NCBI GenBank assembly: GCA_022478985.1
Contig: JAKSZP010013556.1
Location: forward strand, 17,048 to 81,047
Direction of reading: 5' to 3'
DNA length: 64,000 nucleotides
Source of the DNA: Massospora cicadina
Taxonomy: Eukaryota > Entomophthoromycota > Entomophthoromycetes > Entomophthorales > Entomophthoraceae
Positions 1-10,870 of the stretch are shown in pieces (the first letter of the stretch is position 1; every line of letters starts with the position of its first letter). Below the pieces are notes generated by a model. That model was given only the letters and a program-made list of their open reading frames with translations, did no database searches and was not told the origin of the DNA. The position numbers and the translations under genes are program-made.

Positions 1-830
1 GCAAAATGTTCTCAAAAAATGGTAGTGGATAAGAGTTTGGTTCAATCACCTCATTTAGTTTGTGGAAATCCATGCAAGGCCTAAGATCTCCACTAGCCTT
101 AGGTACTAACAGGATTGGAGAGACCACAGAAGATTTGGAGGAAACAATTGATCTGGATTTCAGCATGGTATCAATGTATTTCTCTAATGCTTCCCTTGAT
201 CTTCAGTTCAATGTATAAATAGGACATCCTCTTGGCAATTCTGAGTCCTTCTTGAACTGGAAATTGAGAGAAAATGGGCCACAAGCATCAAACTTAAGTA
301 GTTCTCAAGGGCCAAATACACTGTCAAACTCAACATATTCCTTGGGCAAGGCATTGTCAGTTACTATTTCAGACAAAATTTCAAGCCTGGATGATGTGGG
401 CTCACAAGTTATGAACTTCCATTGAAGGGATAGGGAATCCGTGGGATTAATAGTAACCTCTTTGGTCAGCATATTGAACTGAGGTGTGAACTGGTGCCAC
501 CATTTCATTTCCAACACCACAGGTTAAGATAGTTGAATTAGAGTGCAGAAGCTCTCATCAAATAGTCATTCCCCTTGACCAATTTGGAGCTGTCCTCCAA
601 CCCTCCCAAAACACATCAGTCTTAGTAGAATCTGCTAAAGACACTTTACCCACCTTTTTTAAGGGCAGGTTCCGTTTTTGCACAAGCTCAATTTGGATGT
701 AGTTCTCATTAGCCCCAGTGTCTACTAAAGCTGTCACTTCTTCATGGTTTTGACCATTGACTATTTTAAGTGGAAGGAGTATATAGGGTTAATGTGCAGA
801 GTCTTCTTTATTGGTAGGAGTCTCATAGAC
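1..830 (-). pseudogene. Element A pol: aspartic protease and start of reverse transcriptase
   Basis: Minus-strand translation around 711-729 gives the retroviral-type protease motif LVDTGANE, the catalytic D-T/S-G. A post-protease stretch follows at 305-520 (EMKWWHQFTPQF). Nearer the left edge, around 61-125, the RT fingers motif SPILLVPKASGDLRP and CMDFHKLNE is readable. Stops and frame changes separate the pieces, so this is a dead gag-pol. RT motifs C-E and all downstream domains are outside the window. Confidence 0.8.
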
Positions 831-1019
831 TGGAGCAGATGATGCAATTTGCTCTGAACTAGCCTGAACAGACCCAAGGGTGTTGGTTATGGCAACCATT
901 TCATGGTTTTCTTTAGAGTGCGCAGGTTGTTCTGCTTGAGGATGCTTGGTGAGACATAGGGGTTCAGACTCTCCATGGTGAATATCCTTTCCTTTTACAC
1001 TCTTGTACACTTGGACATA

Positions 1020-1866
1020 TAAAAGATCCCGCTTAGTTTTGCAATTTTAAGATGGTGCTCTACATTCCTAGCACAACGGATCTCCCTCCTCCAACTTCTC
1101 AGCAATAGGCGTTGCCGCCAAGGCTGAAAGAAGGTCTGGGTGTAAGTTTTGTCTAAACATCTGTGGAAGATTTGTGGAAACAACCTTTGCTGCACAAGCA
1201 AGTGGACAGAATGAACATGCATATTCTTCTACGGACCCCTTTCCCTGAGTTGATAACAACAAAGCTGACCATGCTGCATCTTGACCTTCATCAGGACATG
1301 CCACTTGATCAATTAACTGAAGACAATCATCCAGTGTTTCAGGCAGCTTCTTCTGTTTATCTAGGAGATTTATGATCCAAGTGGCAGACTTATCAGGTAA
1401 CTCATTCAAAACTTGAGAAATCTGATAAGCAAAAGTAGGATTTTCTCCCCATGTCTTAGATAAGTGACCTTGGAAACGCACTATGTTATAAACTTCTTAA
1501 ATTTTCTCCAAAGCTAAGGTTCCCAGGATAGGCTGAATAGGACTAACTTGATTTGTAGCTGCTTCATGGTTGACAGGACTTGAAATACATCCCTTCATCA
1601 TCCAATAGATCTCATGCATTAGAAATAACAATGTTAAGTTGATCATCAACATGGTAGGAGAATGTTGATACCAGTCAGGTAAGAGAGGTTGAACAGGCAC
1701 CTCCCTTGAAACTCTCACCACAGACCAAAAACTAAATAAATTCTGTGTAATGTAATGGACTGGTTTTTTCCAGTAATAGACAAAAGAACTGGGCAATACT
1801 AACCAGGTAATAGTCCACAAACTTTATAAAATCCCAGATAGTGCTCTGTAAGTCCGCATTCCACTA
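1020..1866 (-). pseudogene. Element A gag (retrotransposon gag, capsid-like)
   Basis: Frames at 1068-1481 and 1497-1820 give Gag-like sequence: LPETLDDCLQLIDQ, then QGKGSVEEYACSF, then QMFRQNLHPDLLSA. The pattern of a conserved hydrophobic helix followed by 'lxQmFrqNLhpdl' matches the retrotransposon_gag (capsid) family. The reading frame is broken at least twice. I could not find a clean CCHC knuckle between this and the protease. The first Met at 1820 lies about 45 bp from the proposed LTR edge. Confidence 0.7.
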
Positions 1867-2380
1867 TGATAAAGTTTGAAGCCATCCTTGGATAATGGTT
1901 AGGATAATACTTAATCCTAACAATGATCCTTGACTCCAGGTGAGGGCCAATAGAGAATCCCTTAAGTAACTGAGTTAAGCGTCCTGGAGAAAGGCATTTA
2001 TCATAGTATATTGCTTAATAAAAAAATTAAAATAATTTTTATTAAGATATGTTTGTTGAGCCAACTGAGTAAGAACACAGAATTGAGGAATGAAATTCTA
2101 CTCAATTCTTTTTTATAGTATGCAAATAATAATTTCTTAGACTTTTTAAGTCTTATGAAATTGTTAGTCTGAAATAGTTGATAATTATGATTTTAAACAT
2201 AGGATCAGTGATTATTGACAATTGATAATCACTGTCAATAAAAAGATTCAAAAGGTCTATTTTTAGATCTGACAATCTTGTTTTGAGTGAATTGATAAAA
2301 ATTTGGGACCCCTTTTTATGGATCAATTTTATCTGCGAAATGGATGGATTACTCCATTTGCTTAAAAAATTACTCCATTC

Positions 2381-2404
2381 AAAACCCCTATAAATAGGGG
2401 TTTT
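2381..2404. promoter_or_regulatory. Perfectly palindromic TATA box
   Basis: AAAACCCCTAT and its exact reverse complement ATAGGGGTTTT are separated by two A residues, so the TATA motif (TATAAATA) sits at the centre of a 24-bp palindrome. It could act as a core promoter in either direction. It lies inside the putative A LTR, about 240 bp from its outer end, where an LTR promoter is expected. Confidence 0.6.
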
Positions 2405-2605
2405 TTTGAGGCCCGCGTTTGGAGGAAATCTGACATTATTGTTGGATCAGTTATTAATGTATTTTGGATTTCTCAAGCTCAGATTCATCAGATTCCTTGA
2501 GGTGGTACAAGGGTCTTCATTTAATAATAAATTTTGCCCCAATTTGGTGTTTTTCTCTTATTAAAATTATTGTTTTGTTTGTTAATATAATTCTAATAAT
2601 AACAA

Positions 2606-2637
2606 TGTGATGGTCAGGAATATCCTGTACCATCACA
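2606..2637. repeat. Hairpin at the LTR terminus of element A
   Basis: TGTGATGGT pairs with ACCATCACA, and inside it CAGGA pairs with TCCTG, with a one-base bulge and an ATA loop. The arms cover essentially the whole 32 bp. It coincides with the outer end of the proposed LTR, where integrase would bind. Confidence 0.65.
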
Positions 2638-2699
2638 GTGCCATACTAAAATCCATAGTACTACCAAGTATACATCATACAAATTACTGTTTATAATAT

Positions 2700-3058
2700 A
2701 ATTTCAGTCCAATTGTTGGATATACAACTCAGCAACCTTTCCCATCAACTTGCCATCTTGAATGGTCTGACATAAAGAAATTAGTAAAAATCAGGCTATC
2801 AAATGAAGGCTATCTATGACAACTGCCTCAAAACCCTCCAGGTTTTTACAGTAGGATATCTAGTTCTCCCATATTGACATGAACTTATAAACTTATACTC
2901 CAATAAAATTTACCCACACTTTAAAGGGACATTTAAAGTTACCAAAGTACTCCCATATGGAAACTACAACCTATAAACCCTTAACAGAGTACCATACCAG
3001 TCAACCTTCAATGACAACTGTCTCAAACTATACCAATATAAAAACAAATAGGGGTGAG
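2700..3058 (+). pseudogene. Element M integrase C-terminal domain (GPY/F-like) and PPT
   Basis: Plus-strand translation gives VGYLVLPY, then HELINLYSNKIYPHFKG and TFKVTKVLPYGNYNL. This is the usual integrase C-terminal pattern, 'vGDlVl... KL.P.f.GPfkVtkvlp.GnY.L', a small SH3-like module after the DDE core. Stops occur inside it. The purine-rich run before 3059 is a good plus-strand primer site immediately before the LTR. Confidence 0.6.
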
Positions 3059-3302
3059 TGTCAGCTGGGTTAACAATTCACCAATATTTAGTGAAATAGT
3101 AATTTACCACTCTATGAATATTCATTTTTTGCTAAGTTCCACCAATTTTCCTAAGTCTATTTGAGGCTGTGAAATAATCCTAAAAAATGGGGTATAAAAA
3201 CCCTTTTTTAGTATCACAATAAAGTATCATATTATAGAGCTTAAGTTTCAATTGAGTTTGATTTATTCCAAACTAAGAGATTCTTTCCCTAGAAATTTTT
3301 AT
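3059..3302 (+). repeat. Element M 3' LTR, left part (interrupted by E)
   Basis: It starts TGTCAGCTGGG directly after a polypurine tract and contains a TATA box embedded in GGGGTATAAAAACCC (about 3190). No second copy is in the window. Homology with the E LTR begins only at 3303, so this 244-bp piece is not part of E. Confidence 0.5.
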
Positions 3303-3672
3303 TATCATATTACCACTGAGATCAACAATTTATATTCAGATACACTCTCCCTTGTCTTATCCCTATCACAATTTATTTATCTTCATCTGCTTTCTTTTTA
3401 AAACCTTTTAAAACCCTTTTTTGCAAATTTTTGATAGATCAGGTATATAAGCCTGCTCTTGATTCTTAATAAACTATCAAATTTCCTTTCTTCATTTTTC
3501 TCTGCTGTTTTTATTGGTCTTTAACCCAATGAGCTAATGTTGATTTATTTGGACATAATGCCCTCTTGCCGGACTAATGCCTGATCACTGAAATGGCTGA
3601 TTGAACCAAAACTGGAGGTGTCACCTGAGCCTTAGGTTATGATCAACCTGGGATTCTCAAGCTATTATGACA
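3303..3672 (+). repeat. Element E 5' LTR
   Basis: It aligns end to end with 60149-60516. The left end reads TATCATATTACCAC against TGTCACATCAC in the other copy, that is TG-to-TA and C-to-T transitions plus a 3-bp indel. It ends GCTATTATGACA. It contains GGTATATAAGCCTGC as a TATA box. Confidence 0.75.
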
Positions 3673-3675
3673 AAG

Positions 3676-3691
3676 TGGTGATCCTGCCAGG
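3676..3691 (+). promoter_or_regulatory. Element E primer-binding site
   Basis: TGGTGATCCTGCCAGG starts three bases after the LTR end. TGG is the complement of the tRNA CCA tail and the position is standard for a tRNA-primed LTR retrotransposon. It differs from the TGGTGCTCACTACAGGG site used by B, F, G and H. Confidence 0.6.
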
Positions 3692-4209
3692 TACAATACC
3701 GTAAAGCCTATAACCAATATCCTAAATAACCAAGTTACTGCCATTTACTTTATACAAACATGCACCAAAAAGAATCTCAAAAATTTGATCATAGTCTCAT
3801 CAACAATTGAATGAAAAACTATAATGCATAAGGAGATGACTATGGGGTCAGCTCCCAGCAACATTTGTAAGAATTTACCAGCATTCTCACTGGAACTCCT
3901 AAAAAATAGCATAGTGTCAAACTACCTTTTTAATCCTGGAACCAATGGCAAGCTCTTGCATGAGACAAATTTTTAAATTTTTGGACTATCAACTCTATAA
4001 AAAAGTTCTGTCAGCTTAAACTCCAGAATTTTTCAGATATTAACAAATTTTTCACCACTTTCTATAACCTTATAGTACTTTGGGGACAGATTACCTACCA
4101 CCACTGTGAAGAAGTCAATCAGCAACTCCCTCATCCAAGAATGCATACACAACCCATAATTAAAGATAATTCTTAACTCAGAAAACCCCTACAACAAATC
4201 TGGTATATG
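3692..4209 (+). pseudogene. Element E gag, N-terminal part
   Basis: A plus-strand frame with stops reads FLNFWTINSIKKFCQLKLQ, then NFSDINKFFTTFYNLIVLW and GQITYHHCEEVNQQLPHPRM. Lengths and position right after the primer site suggest Gag, but I cannot match it to a named family. It is cut at 4210 by the LTR of C. Confidence 0.45.
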
Positions 4210-4989
4210 TGTTGAGATTCTGGCACTTTAGTGCTCATAGGTGATTTTGACACAGGATTTCAACAATATAGTGGATGCTGGAGTATTAAAACTCTTGACT
4301 GCTGCTAAATTTTTGAGGGAAAGTAAACTACTAATATATGTAAACTTTATTAGTTTAAAATAACAACAAGATTATATCTTTAGATGAGCTAAACAAGTGA
4401 TACTTTATAAAATTAACACCTTCTAGTATTTATACTACTCTGAGCCTAATAGTGAGATGTAAGGGAATTCAGGCTAGGCAGAGCATAGCTCATTTAGTTA
4501 AATGATGATTTAGCCTATAAGAGCTCTCAAAAATCCTTTCACTTTAGAGGGCTTGATTTTAGATGTTAGGTTGGTAGTGGGGATGACAAATCCATGCGGT
4601 AACAACTTGATATACTTTATCCAATCAAGCATCTTGAAAATGTTTTCATTTCAGCCAATTATCAGAAGCCTAGAAGTTGATTGGTGGGTAAAATATTCAC
4701 CCTTTAGAATCCCCTTCAGGGCTATAAAAGGGGGTTGTTTTCCCTTGAGCAGTAGCACTAAATTTAAATTAGTGCACAGGTGAACTTCAAAGTCAGTTCA
4801 TATAAGCTACTTGAGGTTTGGCATATTCATATTATCTAGATTTAAAATTACTTGGCTGAAATTTAGGAGTAAAATCATTACTACAATCTGGACAATTCCA
4901 TCAAGATATAGACTAAGAATTTTTAGTAATACTTAAACTATTTGCCACTGGAACATCTTCCCAACTAGTGAAAATTCAATTTTATGACA
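4210..4989 (-). repeat. Element C 3' LTR
   Basis: It begins TGTTGAGATTCTGGCAC and ends TTTTATGACA, and matches 57595-58372. Shared landmarks are GGCTATAAAAGGGGGTTG and CACTAAATTTAAATTAGTG. The minus-strand polypurine tract CTTGAAGGGGGTAA lies immediately outside at 4990-5003, which identifies this copy as the 3' LTR of a minus-strand element. Confidence 0.85.
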
Positions 4990-5401
4990 TTACCCCCTTC
5001 AAGAAGGTTGGAGGGAGAATAAGGGCATGGAATTCGTCCATGCACTCTATTTATAGTAACTCTAGAGTAAAGAATTAATGGATTTTCATTTCCCTCTTAA
5101 AAGTGAGGATTGAAGGTCCTTCCTATAGGGACCTGAGCTACTCACTTCTAGGAGTAATGCAGTTATGGTATTATAGAACCAAGTCAGGTATTTGAAAGGA
5201 GGTAGAGGTGGTCTGAGCTCAATAGCTGCTTGGCCCTCTTTAATGATGTCTTTAGCTAGATTAGTTATAGCATCATATTGTTACTGGATTATGTGTTGGG
5301 ACAACCTCTTCATGGCCTTGTCAGGATCATCAGTCCTAGCAGAAAAGACATATTTAGCTAAGAGAGCGAGTACCCCAGGTTCTCAACCATATAAAACACA
5401 G
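4990..5401 (-). pseudogene. Element C integrase C-terminal part
   Basis: The minus-strand frame from 5401 reads VLYG, EPGVLALLAKYVFSARTDD, KAMKRLSQHII. This resembles the region after the DDE core, where Ty3 integrases have 'lvyGreP..P' and then helices. The sequence joins the integrase core now at 17999-18700, on the other side of B. Stops are present. Confidence 0.65.
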
Positions 5402-5961
5402 TGTTGAGATTCTGATATGACTGGATGATAAGCCCTAAATAGCTACAGCGGATTGGCTAAAAACTGCTGACCATGAACAATAGTTTACAAATATTTGAGC
5501 GCCTTGGGATAAGGCAATATTGGGTCTGAAAGGATAATTCTTAAGTTGCCTCCAAACAAATCAATTAGGTGATGTTGACATTTAGTAAATATTGAGATCA
5601 CCTCAAACTAAGGCAATAGAAAATTTAAGAGTAGCATACTCTGCTGAAGCCAATGAAAATATGGCAGAACTGAGTGGTCTAAGCCAAAAAAGCAGTATTG
5701 ACTGAAGTCACTGATATATAAGTGAGATAAAAAATTTAAGAAGGAGGATTTTTAGTAGGAAAAAGGAGAGCAAAGCAGAAGGAATCTGCTGACATTAATT
5801 AAATAAAAGTGTAGTTAGAGCATATTGCTTCATATTTTATTAAATTATTTGCAGTTTGCTTTGAGGACTGGTGATCCTCACATCATCCGTCTGTTTCTCA
5901 GTGGGTTCAACCATGTGTGACCATTACAGCATAACTCAAACAAATTGCTGAAATTATAACA
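5402..5961 (+). repeat. Element B 5' LTR
   Basis: It runs from TGTTGAGATTCTG to AAATTATAACA and is immediately followed by the primer site. It is colinear with 17432-17998, most differences being transitions and small indels. Confidence 0.9.
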
Positions 5962-5962
5962 T

Positions 5963-5980
5963 TGGTGCTCACTACAGGGA
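5963..5980 (+). promoter_or_regulatory. Element B primer-binding site
   Basis: TGGTGCTCACTACAGGGA lies one base after the LTR. The same site, on the minus strand, adjoins the 5' LTRs of F, G and H. It implies a tRNA whose 3' end reads CCCTGTAGTGAGCACCA or a close unmutated relative. Confidence 0.8.
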
Positions 5981-6424
5981 CCTATTGATCAACCACAAAA
6001 AAATAAAGAATCTCCAGTCACCAGCCATGTTGCATCAGGCCTGCTTTAGTTGGGATCTTTACAACACACTGCACCAGCTAAATATTCAGAACTCATACTT
6101 GCTTTAGACGCGGTGCTCAAGAAGCAGGATAAGTTTTTTAGGAGTGGAATGACGTTATGAACCAGCTTGGCAGCACGTTTAGTTAAGTGCAAATTCTTGG
6201 ACAACAAAACAGCCAACTCACTAACCAATTAATGAAACTACTGACAACTGCATTGCGCAGTGAGAAGTTGGATGGTGCCTCCCTGTCCCCTTGTTGGGAA
6301 GGTGATGAGTGACAAGGGGCTGCTCAGAGAGAATTGGCATATAGAGAATATGACACTGGCATGAGCTACTACCCCAGGAAGGCAGCTCTAGTGATGGTTA
6401 TGTATCAGAGAGCCAATAACCCAA

Positions 6425-7562
6425 ATGATGGCTGTACTTCCCACCAAAGTGGTCCACGCTACCTCTAAATCAGCAGACAAACCAGCCACCGCTGAATCAG
6501 CTCCTCATCAAGAGACCACTTATGGGTCTCAACTCATTCCTCATTATGCCCTAAAAGGTTGGAGTTATGATTGGGAGGAAGATGTTTGTATTGATAAGCT
6601 TCCTCCATTTGATTGCAATGGGAATATTCACAGCTTCTTTAAACATTTTGAGTTTGCAGCAAAAGGTACCTTGGATTGGCATAAAGCTAAACTGTTAATT
6701 TTCATCTTGGATGTTGAAAGTACCAATCAAGTCACCTGCTATCTGCCAAAAAATTCTGTTACATACAAAGAAGTGAAGGATGCTGTGCTGCTTCTGTTTA
6801 GAGGCACTACAAAAATGCTGCAGTGAAAGGCTAAATTCTTGACAATTGGGTTCCAACTTAATGAAACCCTCACTGCATTTGCTGACCAAAAATATGGTGG
6901 AAGCCCATGTGCTACTTTGGGCAGAAATTTTATCAAATCTGATGTGTGCATTGCAATGACCTCTGCAGTGAAGCCATACTGTGAGCTTTACAACGTCATG
7001 ACCCCAATTTTGGATGATAACGTACCTCTGCTCAAAATTTTTCAGTTTATGTGCCATCTAGCCAATACCTTCCCTCCACCCAATACAGAGTGTTACATAC
7101 TGCTGCCATTAGCTGACCTTTGTATTTGGAAAAGTTCTCCCATCCTGTTTAAACTTCATCTAGTAACCCATGGACTTATTATAATTATGTGCCTCACCTT
7201 CAGCCAAGTTATTTTCAGAAGTTCAACTTTCATCTCAGACCTGCTTATGACAATAGTTAACAGCCTAACTACCAACCTGGGGCTAATCACACCAACCATC
7301 ACAGTCAACCTATTGATCTGGCCTTGGTTATGTGATCATCAACAAGCAAATTATTGGCTTGGTCCTTCTTAAGAGAACCAAGGATATGGACCCTACAGGG
7401 TTAATTGTTTTGAATGCAGTTTCCCAGGTCATCTCACCCAGAGTTGCCCTAAACATCATGTTCACTATGTGCAACAGGATCAATACTACCAGAGAAAACA
7501 TGAAGCTGAGTAGAGATGGAACTTTCTACCTCTGCTATTCCAACCCCAAACGTTCCACCTGA
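6425..7562 (+). pseudogene. Element B gag with CCHC zinc knuckle
   Basis: Successive plus-strand frames at 6425-6826 and 6839-7372 read as a Ty3-type Gag: KLPPFDCNGNIHSFFKHFE, then DWHKAKLLIFIL, then GFQLNETLTAFADQKYGG. A zinc knuckle CFECSFPGHLTQSC (C-x2-C-x4-H-x4-C) is encoded at 7406-7447 in another frame, so several frameshifts separate the parts. The PF-rich start and central helical block are typical of Gag; this copy cannot make a full protein. Confidence 0.8.
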
Positions 7563-9697
7563 ACCTATTGTAACATATTCAGTGGAAGTCCCTCAATGCA
7601 ATGACAGGATTCTTTATCAGCAATCAGTTGGAGGAGTGAACATACTGATATGGGTGCAAGCCAAAACTGCAGCAAATGAAGGACCTCAGGAGCAACCAAA
7701 GCTGTACACCTGTCAAATGTTTGACCAAGTTTCCTCAGACAAGCTGGATCTAGCTGCAGATACATCTTCCCTGAAAGGTGTAAACGTTGCCCTTCTGGTA
7801 GACACTATTGACAAAGAATACCCAAAGTTGGTGAGGGGATTATAAGCTTCCTTAGGAAAAGAGATCCCAGAAATGTCCACATATTAAACAGTTAATATTC
7901 TTATCATGAAGGTACATACTGTGACATTTTTGTAGAAAAAAAAATCAAGTTTGCAGTATTTTAAAGATGGGTGCTTCATCAACATAGTTTCCACTAAGTT
8001 GATGGCAAAGTTGACATTAGAACCTGATGTAGAACATTGCATGGTATATGGGACAGCTGGCATGAAAAACATGGTCTCTGGGTGATCATATAGTGTGCTA
8101 CATTTGCAGTTTAGTCAATTGTTGTGGTAGTTATGGCAATAGTGTTGACAAATGATAATTACAACCTGTTAATTAGGACCACTTTCATGCGGCACTTTAG
8201 TGCTGTCATTGACATGATGGCAGAGACATTTAATAATTTTGGGTTATCAGATACCAATTTATTTTATCTATAGCGGAGTGCCAAAGGATCTGGTGCATAT
8301 GGGGCAGATTAACCTAGCTTATAGTGATGGGGTGATTTCAGTTTGCTACCATTGACTAAAAAACAAGACCTGGGGTTTCCCCAACAGATATATGAATATC
8401 AAGGGCTGCCTCTCAGAGCTGCTGGCAAATACCCATCCCCTTTGGTCAAGTTTTAGACACCAAGTTGGAGGTTAAAGTGCCAGAAGGGCTCTTTGGGGAA
8501 GTTACTGGCCCTTATCAGCAATCATGGCTTGAGACCCACATGGCTCCAGGCATTAAACTACTAGGACATGGGGTGATTAAGGTCTTATTAGCATATCTAC
8601 AAGCAGAATTATTGCAATCTGCTGACACCAAATAGTGGCATATTTACATTTGATCCCTATTGAGGAGGTCCTCTGGGTCTTGAGTTCAGGTCACTGACTG
8701 AATTTGGTCTACCAGTCAATTTGCAACTCAGCATAATGACAGTGGTATCATGCAAAAGCTTAGTCAGGTTATTGGAAGAACATAAAGATCAGGCAATATC
8801 TTTATTTTAAATATAAGGAGATCTTTGCTGTCAATGATCATAATTTAAAGTGCACCCAGGGGGTGGTCCATCAATTGGACACTGAAGAGCATTCTCATAT
8901 CAGGTCTTGGCTGATCCATTGATCAAGGGCAGCTAAAGAAGTAGTAACTGAGAAGATTGAAAAGCTGCTAGAGAAAGGGATGCTTGAACCATCAAAGATT
9001 CTATGGGCTTAACCCATTCTGATTGTAATAAAGAAGGATGGAACCAACTGGGCAGTAATAGACTACTAAAAGCTTAACAGTATTACTAAGAAGGACTCAT
9101 ACCTTTTGCTAAAGATTGACAATGCTTTGGATCAGTTGGGAGTAGCTTGCTACTTCTTGGCAATGGATTTGATACCAGGCTACTGGCAAATTGAGTTGCC
9201 TATAACAGAATAGGTGAAATGCACCATCATTACATCCAAGGGGGTCTTCCAGCCAACATATATACCTCAAGGTTATGTAATGCCCCAGCTATGTTCCAAC
9301 AGGCTATGGACACCATCCTCAGTGACATGAAGCTGTCATGCATTCTCATATACCTCAACAATATCAATGTCTTCTATTGAATCTCTCTGAGCATCTTACT
9401 CATCTAAAGGAGGTCTTCCGCCAGCTTGCTGAGGCCAACATTAAGATTAAGCCCCACAAATGCCACTTCTTTAATGACCAACTGAAGTACCTTGGATTTG
9501 TGGTAGATGCAAATGGGCTTAAACTTCAACTGGCTAAGGTGGAGGCTATCTGAAAAATGACTCAGCCAAACAGTAAGTGTGACATTCAGGTATTTTTGGG
9601 GATGGTGGGTTACTACCAGTGCTTCATCCCTAACTTCATCTGTATTGGGGGCCTACTAATTGAGATATTAAAAAAGTATGCCATACGTGAATGGATG
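7563..9697 (+). pseudogene. Element B protease and reverse transcriptase
   Basis: Protease-like sequence CFINIVSTKLMAKLTLEPD is readable near 7960-8030, with the D-S/T-G signature degraded. RT follows: EKIEKLLEKGMLEPSK and PILIVIKKDGTNW (8950-9060), FLAMDLIPGYWQIELP (about 9160), and the catalytic box as LIYLNNINVF (about 9345-9375). Here both aspartates of YLDD read as Asn. RT connection sequence at 9338-9690 includes KPHKCHFFNDQLKYLGFVV and FLGMVGYYQCFIPNF. The frame stops at the K1 insertion. Confidence 0.85.
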
Positions 9698-10588
9698 TGT
9701 AAGGAGAGTGTCTATAACTCTCCTGTTCCCAGCGTGGTATGCACGGTGCACAGACCCAATGCCAGGGAACTAGTTGTCAGTAATATAGTTAGTATAGCCC
9801 GCAGAAGGTGCTTGATCTATAATAACTTAGGGTGAGGGTATTTAACCTTAGACAAAAGAACCAACACCAGACTAACAACCAGGCTGGAGTGAGCCCCACT
9901 TTGGTGTTCATACCCAAGTGGCGTTCTGGGCTGGAGTTCATAGGAAGCCCAGGTTGGATGGAACCTGGACGGCCTAACGCTGCACCAAAGGAGAGAGTTA
10001 TGGTTGTTAAAATTAAATTCCTAATGTTGCACAAGACCTCCTTGAAGAGGTCCACGCACAGGTTTGCCCGAGATAACATAGAAAAATGTATACTAATGAA
10101 GAGTTTTTTATGTGGAAGAAGTTGACCAACAAGAGAGTTGGTCTCAAGTGAACAAATTTAAGGTAATTTGGGGGATTAATTGCGGATGGAATGGTGCTAA
10201 GCCAAGGTGACCAATAAGCACACACTTTCATTAGGCAGTGTACTTTACTTGATAATCAACTGAAATTGGCTTATCAATTGTAGGTAAGGCTGACCTGAGC
10301 TGAAAATTTTGAAAGCTGAATGAGTTTCAAGACCAGTTTACTGAGAAATTGGAGTGAACCGTCATTTTTATTAAAAAGCTGGTTTGTTTTAATGCACCTG
10401 CTGTAGACAGGGACAAACTTCTCTCACATCCCCAGGACCAACCTGAGCATACCTTACTTTAACCCAGCGTTAATCCAAGGTATGTTTGAGGCCAAGGAGG
10501 CCTGCCAACTTCACCCTCTTGGCCTCCTGACATGCAGCTTTATCCTTGGTGTTTGTCCCCATTATCATGTCATCCTCAAGTAAAGACA
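9698..10588 (-). repeat. Element K1 3' LTR
   Basis: It begins TGTAAGGAGAGTG with an 8-bp inverted repeat (AGGAGAGT 9702-9709, ACTCTCCT 9717-9724). It contains GTTGACCAAC near 10121 and ends AAAGACA. Outside it, 10589 onward reads AAAAGAATGAGAGGGTAA on the minus strand, a polypurine tract. Confidence 0.87.
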
Positions 10589-10870
10589 TTACCCTCTCAT
10601 TCTTTTGGGGCTCCACACCTGACCCTTCAGTGGCTTGCACCAGGGAAAAGTTCTTGTGGGCTGGGTACAACTTCATAGTGGCAACAGTTTGCTTTGACTG
10701 ATATCTGGTGGTCTGGGGAAAACGCTTGTGGAAAACGTCAAGCAAGTCTTGAGCATATGCACAGTTGCGCACTGGTACCCAACTGTTTTCCACTGCTTTA
10801 ATCCCTTTCAGGATACCAGGTACTCAAGCCTTTCTTTTACTCAGTGGGAGGCTACTATCTCCTCCACTTC
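10589..10870 (-). pseudogene. Element K1 chromodomain
   Basis: Minus-strand pieces read EYLVSWKG, then ENSWVPVRNCAYAQDLLD and VFHKRFPQ. This is the C-terminal half of a chromodomain (Y.VkWkGy....nTWEp...l.a..li..F) fused after the integrase, which defines chromoviruses and may guide integration to histone-marked chromatin. A frameshift separates the two blocks. Confidence 0.75.

Larger units (their letters stand above)
1..2637 (-). mobile_element. Element A: 5' part of a Ty3/Gypsy retrotransposon, truncated by window edge
   Basis: Read on the minus strand the order is a putative 5' LTR (1867-2637), gag (about 1020-1866), protease and then the start of reverse transcriptase, which runs off the left edge. 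This is the normal order for a Ty3/Gypsy element. All frames contain stops and frameshifts. It abuts the integrase tail of element M at 2638 and is probably an insertion into M, but its 3' LTR and the other TSD copy lie outside the window. Confidence 0.75.
1867..2637 (-). repeat. Element A 5' LTR (putative)
   Basis: An AT-rich block between the A gag start and the M integrase tail begins TGATAAAG and ends CCATCACA, so it has TG..CA ends. It contains a strong TATA motif at 2381-2404 and ends in a hairpin (2606-2637). The sequence just inside the left edge reads TGGAATGCGGAC on the minus strand, a possible primer site unlike that of the other elements. No second copy is in the window, so the left boundary is an estimate. 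Confidence 0.45.
2638..3302 (+). mobile_element. Element M: 3' end of a plus-strand Ty3/Gypsy element, host of E
   Basis: The visible part is the integrase C-terminal (GPY/F-like) domain, then a polypurine tract (3041-3058, AAATAGGGGTGAG), then the first 244 bp of a 3' LTR beginning TGTCAGC at 3059. The LTR is cut at 3302/3303 where the E LTR starts. Its remainder should therefore lie right of 60516. The 5' part of M is outside the window or displaced by A. Confidence 0.6.

Noticed and set aside
6046..6228. Minus-strand 60-codon frame between the B primer site and gag
   Set aside because: It lies antisense in the B leader/gag start and has no domain support.
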